Source: an uncultured Porphyromonadaceae bacterium
Lineage (GTDB): Bacteria; Bacteroidota; Bacteroidia; Bacteroidales; Muribaculaceae
Assembly: GCA_947177615.1 (NCBI GenBank)
Contig: CAMWUY010000006.1
Span: forward strand, 1 to 34,160
Length of the DNA: 34,160 bases
Direction: 5' to 3'
Below are positions 30,932 through 34,160 of the stretch, piece after piece. Positions within the stretch are counted from its first letter, which is position 1, and each line of letters begins with the position of its first letter. The translations under genes and the position numbers were made by a program. The notes under the pieces were generated by a model that was given only the letters and a program-made list of their open reading frames with translations, was not told the DNA's origin and made no database searches.

Positions 30932-31867
30932 TCAGGTTATATTTTGCTCAGACCATAATTCGAGCATCCCGTCAAGCGTAATCGGGCAATCGTTATCCCG
31001 GAGACCTGCTAAATGTGCTATCCGCCCTAACAGTTCTTCGGGAGAGAACTCTGAGCGCAACGTCTCCATACTCAGAGACTTATCACGTTTTGAGAGGCGT
31101 TGGCCGGCCTCATTGCGAATCAAAGGAAGATGGGCATATACAGGGGGTATATATCCAAGTAATTCATATAGATAGAGCTGCTGCGCTGTGGAGAGCAACA
31201 AGTCGTCGCCACGCATGACCTCAGTGACTCCCATCAAAGCATCATCAATGACAACAGCCAACTGATAAGCACATACTCCGTCAGCGCGCTGCACGACAAA
31301 ATCTCCGCAATGATCCCGGAGATTGACACACTGCTCACCGCATATCTTATCCGTAAACATGATATCCCGGTCCTCTACCTTCAAACGGAGAGTATGCCCC
31401 GGCATTTCATCCGGTGACAAGGGGTGCATGACAGCCGGACGACATCTGCCCTGGTATACTATACGTCCGTCAGATTGGTGAGGTGCCTGAGCGGAGAGTA
31501 TATCGGCACGAGTACATGTACAGGGATATAATAAGGATCGTTCGGCCAAGCGACAGAGATCCCGGTGATAAATGTCACCGCGCCGGCTCTGGGAATATGG
31601 GCCGTGTGGTCCCAAATCGCCAAGTCCTCCCTCATCCCAGGACAACCCGAGCCAGCGGAGATCATCCTCTATCTGCTCAGCATAGGCTCTACGCGAACGT
31701 TGGGGATCGAGATCTTCGATACGCAATATCCAGCGTCCTCCCCTACTCTTGACCGAAAGCCATGACAACAATGCGGTATAAATATTCCCAAGGTGCATAC
31801 GGCCTGTAGGCGAGGGAGCGAAACGACCTGCAGGGAAGTCTTCATTCAATTGGGTTTCAGTAATCAT
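30932..31867 (-). CDS. gluQ: Glutamyl-Q tRNA(Asp) synthetase
   Basis: 311 aa class I synthetase core only: GRFAPSPTGRMHLGNIYTALLSWL, YPCTCTRADI...YQGRC Zn motif, RLSKRDKS; lacks the GluRS anticodon-binding domain. Confidence 0.9.
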   Translation of the reverse strand: MITETQLNEDFPAGRFAPSPTGRMHLGNIYTALLSWLSVKSRGGRWILRIEDLDPQRSRRAYAEQIEDDLRWLGLSWDEGGLGDLGPHGPYSQSRRGDIYHRDLCRLAERSLLYPCTCTRADILSAQAPHQSDGRIVYQGRCRPAVMHPLSPDEMPGHTLRLKVEDRDIMFTDKICGEQCVNLRDHCGDFVVQRADGVCAYQLAVVIDDALMGVTEVMRGDDLLLSTAQQLYLYELLGYIPPVYAHLPLIRNEAGQRLSKRDKSLSMETLRSEFSPEELLGRIAHLAGLRDNDCPITLDGMLELWSEQNIT

Positions 31868-31954
31868 GGTATAAAATTACAAAAAATTTTACTGCTGTCC
31901 GGTATTTGGTAAGAATTATATGATATGTCTCAACTTGGTTAAGAGCATGTCTAA

Positions 31955-31983
31955 TAATAAAAAAGGAGACCGGAGTCTCCCTT
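31955..31983 (-). terminator. Terminator of the LRR gene
   Basis: Minus strand GGAGAC-TCCG-GTCTCC followed by TTTTTTATTATT. Confidence 0.75.
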
Positions 31984-32028
31984 TCATTCAGTCCGTTAGT
32001 GTGACGGTACACATGTAGACTGATTGAT

Positions 32029-33165
32029 TTATCGTTTTATCAGTTTCTCTGATTTATTTCCGGTTTGTCGGATATATAGCTGTCCGTCCGGAATTTCTTC
32101 TTCCGATCCCCTTTTTATGCCATCGATATCATAGATTGTCGTAGTTGAAGAGGGTATATCAACTGTCGGTGTTGTAACACCGGCCATCTCATATTCTTCG
32201 ATCTGAAAACCCTCCCAAAATCCAACCTTATATGGATCCGGATCATCACACAGACGGATGCGCGGCACTTTAAGGACACATTTACTTTTATCCACATCAC
32301 GGAAACAGTTTTCAATATTTATCCAGGGGAAGGTGTCAATGACAATTTCCTCTATATTGGGACAACCGTTAAAACAATCTTTCATCTCACTTAAAAAGTG
32401 ACCGATACGAACCCTTTTCAGATTGGTACAGTTATTAAAGCAATTCTTTCCTAACCCTTGTAATCTATCAGGCAGATTAACTTCTTCAATCTTCGTAAAG
32501 TTACAGAAATTGTCGTTGTCAATCAGGAAAAGTCCGTCAGGAAGTTTCAGGTTCTCCAGTCCATAGTTATCGTTTCCTATGCCACGGGACATGATATATG
32601 TCAGCGATGCCGGAAATTCAATTTCTTCTAAATAAAAAGTATTTGCAAGAGCATCGTGACCAAGTACTGTAAAGCCATCGTTAAAAATTAATTTTGTCGC
32701 ACCCCTAATAGCAGTAGAGTCCATGAATCGCAGATACTTCGGCAATATTAATTCATTTGCACCTATATCGGTATTTCTCAGTCCGACTACCTTATATATT
32801 TTATCATTGTACCGTATACAATCGGCCAATCTTACTCCTTTATAAGGATAGCCCAAGGGGTCAGGATCGTCCATTGTCAGAATGACTTCATCGGAGTTTT
32901 CTGAAATAAATATGACAGAAAAAGCATCTGCATAAACAAAATCAGTGGGATGCGGAGATGAGCTATTCCAAACTATGTCGATGGGAAAATAAGTGCCACT
33001 GAATAAACGGGAACGATCGAACTCGCCATATTCATTTATTGGTGAATCCGAATAACACTTCCAGTCTATCGCATCCCAAATAATATCCGGTGTGTCTACC
33101 GGAGATGCGAATGATAAGAGGGTAAGAAACAGAGAGAGAATGGGGATGATATATTTCGATTTCAT
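32029..33165 (-). CDS. Secreted BspA-type leucine-rich-repeat protein with T9SS-like C-terminal tail
   Basis: 378 aa; signal peptide; LRR_5-like repeats (LEEIEFPASLTYIMSRGI, IEEVNLPDRLQGLGKNCFNNCTNLKRVRI); C-term IYDIDGIKRGSEEEIPDGQLYIRQTGNKSEKLIKR. Confidence 0.75.
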   Translation of the reverse strand: MKSKYIIPILSLFLTLLSFASPVDTPDIIWDAIDWKCYSDSPINEYGEFDRSRLFSGTYFPIDIVWNSSSPHPTDFVYADAFSVIFISENSDEVILTMDDPDPLGYPYKGVRLADCIRYNDKIYKVVGLRNTDIGANELILPKYLRFMDSTAIRGATKLIFNDGFTVLGHDALANTFYLEEIEFPASLTYIMSRGIGNDNYGLENLKLPDGLFLIDNDNFCNFTKIEEVNLPDRLQGLGKNCFNNCTNLKRVRIGHFLSEMKDCFNGCPNIEEIVIDTFPWINIENCFRDVDKSKCVLKVPRIRLCDDPDPYKVGFWEGFQIEEYEMAGVTTPTVDIPSSTTTIYDIDGIKRGSEEEIPDGQLYIRQTGNKSEKLIKR

Positions 33166-33188
33166 GATTATTTTATAATTATTTTAAT

Positions 33189-33413
33189 TTATTGAATTTT
33201 TCTTGGCAACAACGGGATGTTTTCTCCAATAGTTTGATTAAAGCCCGGAATTGTAAAGGAGAGAGTGTCCGCTTGCGTGGAAATGGTAATATCGGAAAAA
33301 TCGTATGACAAAAAGATACCATCCTCATCATAATTAAAGTCTATTATCTTGGCTGTAAGAGACAAACTTAAAAGAGATAAGGTTAGAAATGAAAGTAAAA
33401 AAAACTTTTTCAT
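33189..33413 (-). CDS. Small secreted protein, possibly a truncated C25-protease propeptide
   Basis: 75 aa from the internal Met MKKFFLLSFLTLSLLSLSLTA (signal peptide); 23 bp upstream of the LRR gene. Confidence 0.55.
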   Translation of the reverse strand: MKKFFLLSFLTLSLLSLSLTAKIIDFNYDEDGIFLSYDFSDITISTQADTLSFTIPGFNQTIGENIPLLPRKIQ

Positions 33414-33440
33414 AGGCGTTAGGTTTTGGTGAATAATATG

Positions 33441-33448
33441 CAAATATG
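33441..33448 (-). promoter_or_regulatory. Probable promoter for the small secreted protein/LRR pair
   Basis: Minus strand TTTG-N20-CATATTTG, one mismatch to TAnnTTTG. Confidence 0.4.
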
Positions 33449-33557
33449 GCAAAAATTATTAATATTTACAAAAAATATATAATTTTTTAAGAATAATTAA
33501 AATGTTCTAAAATATTTATTCTATGACATTATCGAAAACCATCCAGCAGACGGGAAG

Positions 33558-33790
33558 GAGCGTGGGCTTTAGCCTACAGTTTTAGTGAATTTGTTATTTA
33601 GGGTGTTGGATGCTCTCCTTGCTTTGGGGGTTAGTGCGTAGGCTAAAGCCTACACTCCTTGCTGTACTTGGGGGGTGCTTTGGGGGTTAGTGCGTAGGCT
33701 AAAGCCTACACTCCTTGCCGGACTTGGGGATTGCTTCGGGCGGGGGTTGGTGCGTAGGCTGAAGCCTACACTCCTTGCCGGACTCGGGGA
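33558..33790. repeat. Tandem repeat of about 56-60 bp units built around palindrome GTAGGCTAAAGCCTAC, with an inverted diverged copy
   Basis: Palindrome cores at 33638-33653, 33694-33709, 33754-33769 within GTGCGTAGGCTRAAGCCTACACTCCTTGC; inverted variant GGAGCGTGGGCTTTAGCCTAC at 33557-33577. Confidence 0.9.
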
Positions 33791-34014
33791 TTTCTTTGAA
33801 CGGAGTACATAGTTTTGGAGTAATTGTCTGATATTCTGACTTGACTAATTGGGGTATTAGAAATTACAAATTTTCTTGTTAATCACCCTATCCAAAGAGA
33901 GAAAAATCTTCGGCCATGTCAAGTTTTATGTCGTTTAGTAAATTTTACTATATAGACCACTAATGGACTGAAATTAATCAATCGTTTTAGGCATATTCTT
34001 TAAATCTCATTATC

Positions 34015-34061
34015 GAGTTTTACCCAAATATTATATTTTATCGGATATTTGGGTAAAACTC
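34015..34061. repeat. Perfect 17-bp inverted repeat at a promoter
   Basis: GAGTTTTACCCAAATAT (34015-34031) and ATATTTGGGTAAAACTC (34045-34061), 13-nt loop. Confidence 0.9.
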
Positions 34062-34062
34062 A

Positions 34063-34094
34063 TTTGTAAATATCGTCTTCCTTTCGTAATTTTG
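34063..34094 (+). promoter_or_regulatory. Promoter TTTG-N20-TAATTTTG for the truncated right-edge gene
   Basis: TTTG 34063-34066, TAATTTTG 34087-34094, ATG 34114. Confidence 0.7.
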
Positions 34095-34113
34095 CAGTCT
34101 AAAAAATTAAATC

Positions 34114-34160
34114 ATGACGAATAAACTTATCGCAAGGCATAAAGAGTGTGGACAGCTTGA
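34114..34160 (+). CDS. 5' end of a gene cut by the window edge; possibly an AAA-family ATPase
   Basis: MTNKLIARHKECGQL...; resembles N-termini of Bacteroidales AAA/DUF4143-type ATPases, but only 15 codons are visible. Confidence 0.4.
   Translation, partial: MTNKLIARHKECGQL

Noticed and set aside
33860-33960. Minus-strand reading NLLNDIKLDMAEDFSLFG*, considered as the tail of a degraded transposase
   Set aside because: Only 18 codons bounded by stops and no confident family match.

Overview
Bacteroidota-type chromosomal segment (TTTG-N19/20-TAnnTTTG promoters, TonB receptors, T9SS-like C-terminal tails; my guess is Bacteroidales, Muribaculaceae-like). The main feature is a minus-strand run of 18 energy genes at about 0.6-18.0 kb. 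A complete F1Fo-ATP synthase locus (atpD-C-B-E-F-H-A-G) lies inside an 11-subunit complex I locus, between nuoH and nuoI, giving nuoA-B-CD-H-[atpDCBEFHAG]-nuoI-J-K-L-M-N. There is one good promoter candidate upstream of nuoA and a strong terminator after nuoN. No promoter motif was seen by eye at either nuo/atp junction, and both junction gaps are 43 bp. This single proton-circuit arrangement is the most interesting signal. The rest is accessory or housekeeping: a secreted lipoprotein, a TonB-dependent receptor, L-serine dehydratase, RNase Z, a Gly/Pro-rich secreted protein, an Omp28/thioredoxin-like secreted protein, a second TonB-dependent receptor, a DUF975-like membrane protein, an ECF sigma factor, GluQ, and a BspA-type LRR protein next to a truncated propeptide-like ORF. 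The right end has a palindromic tandem repeat and a perfect 17-bp inverted repeat at the promoter of a gene cut by the window edge. The left end has an internally deleted IS630-like transposase remnant. No CRISPR, rRNA or tRNA was recognised. All calls are from reading the sequence; no searches were run.
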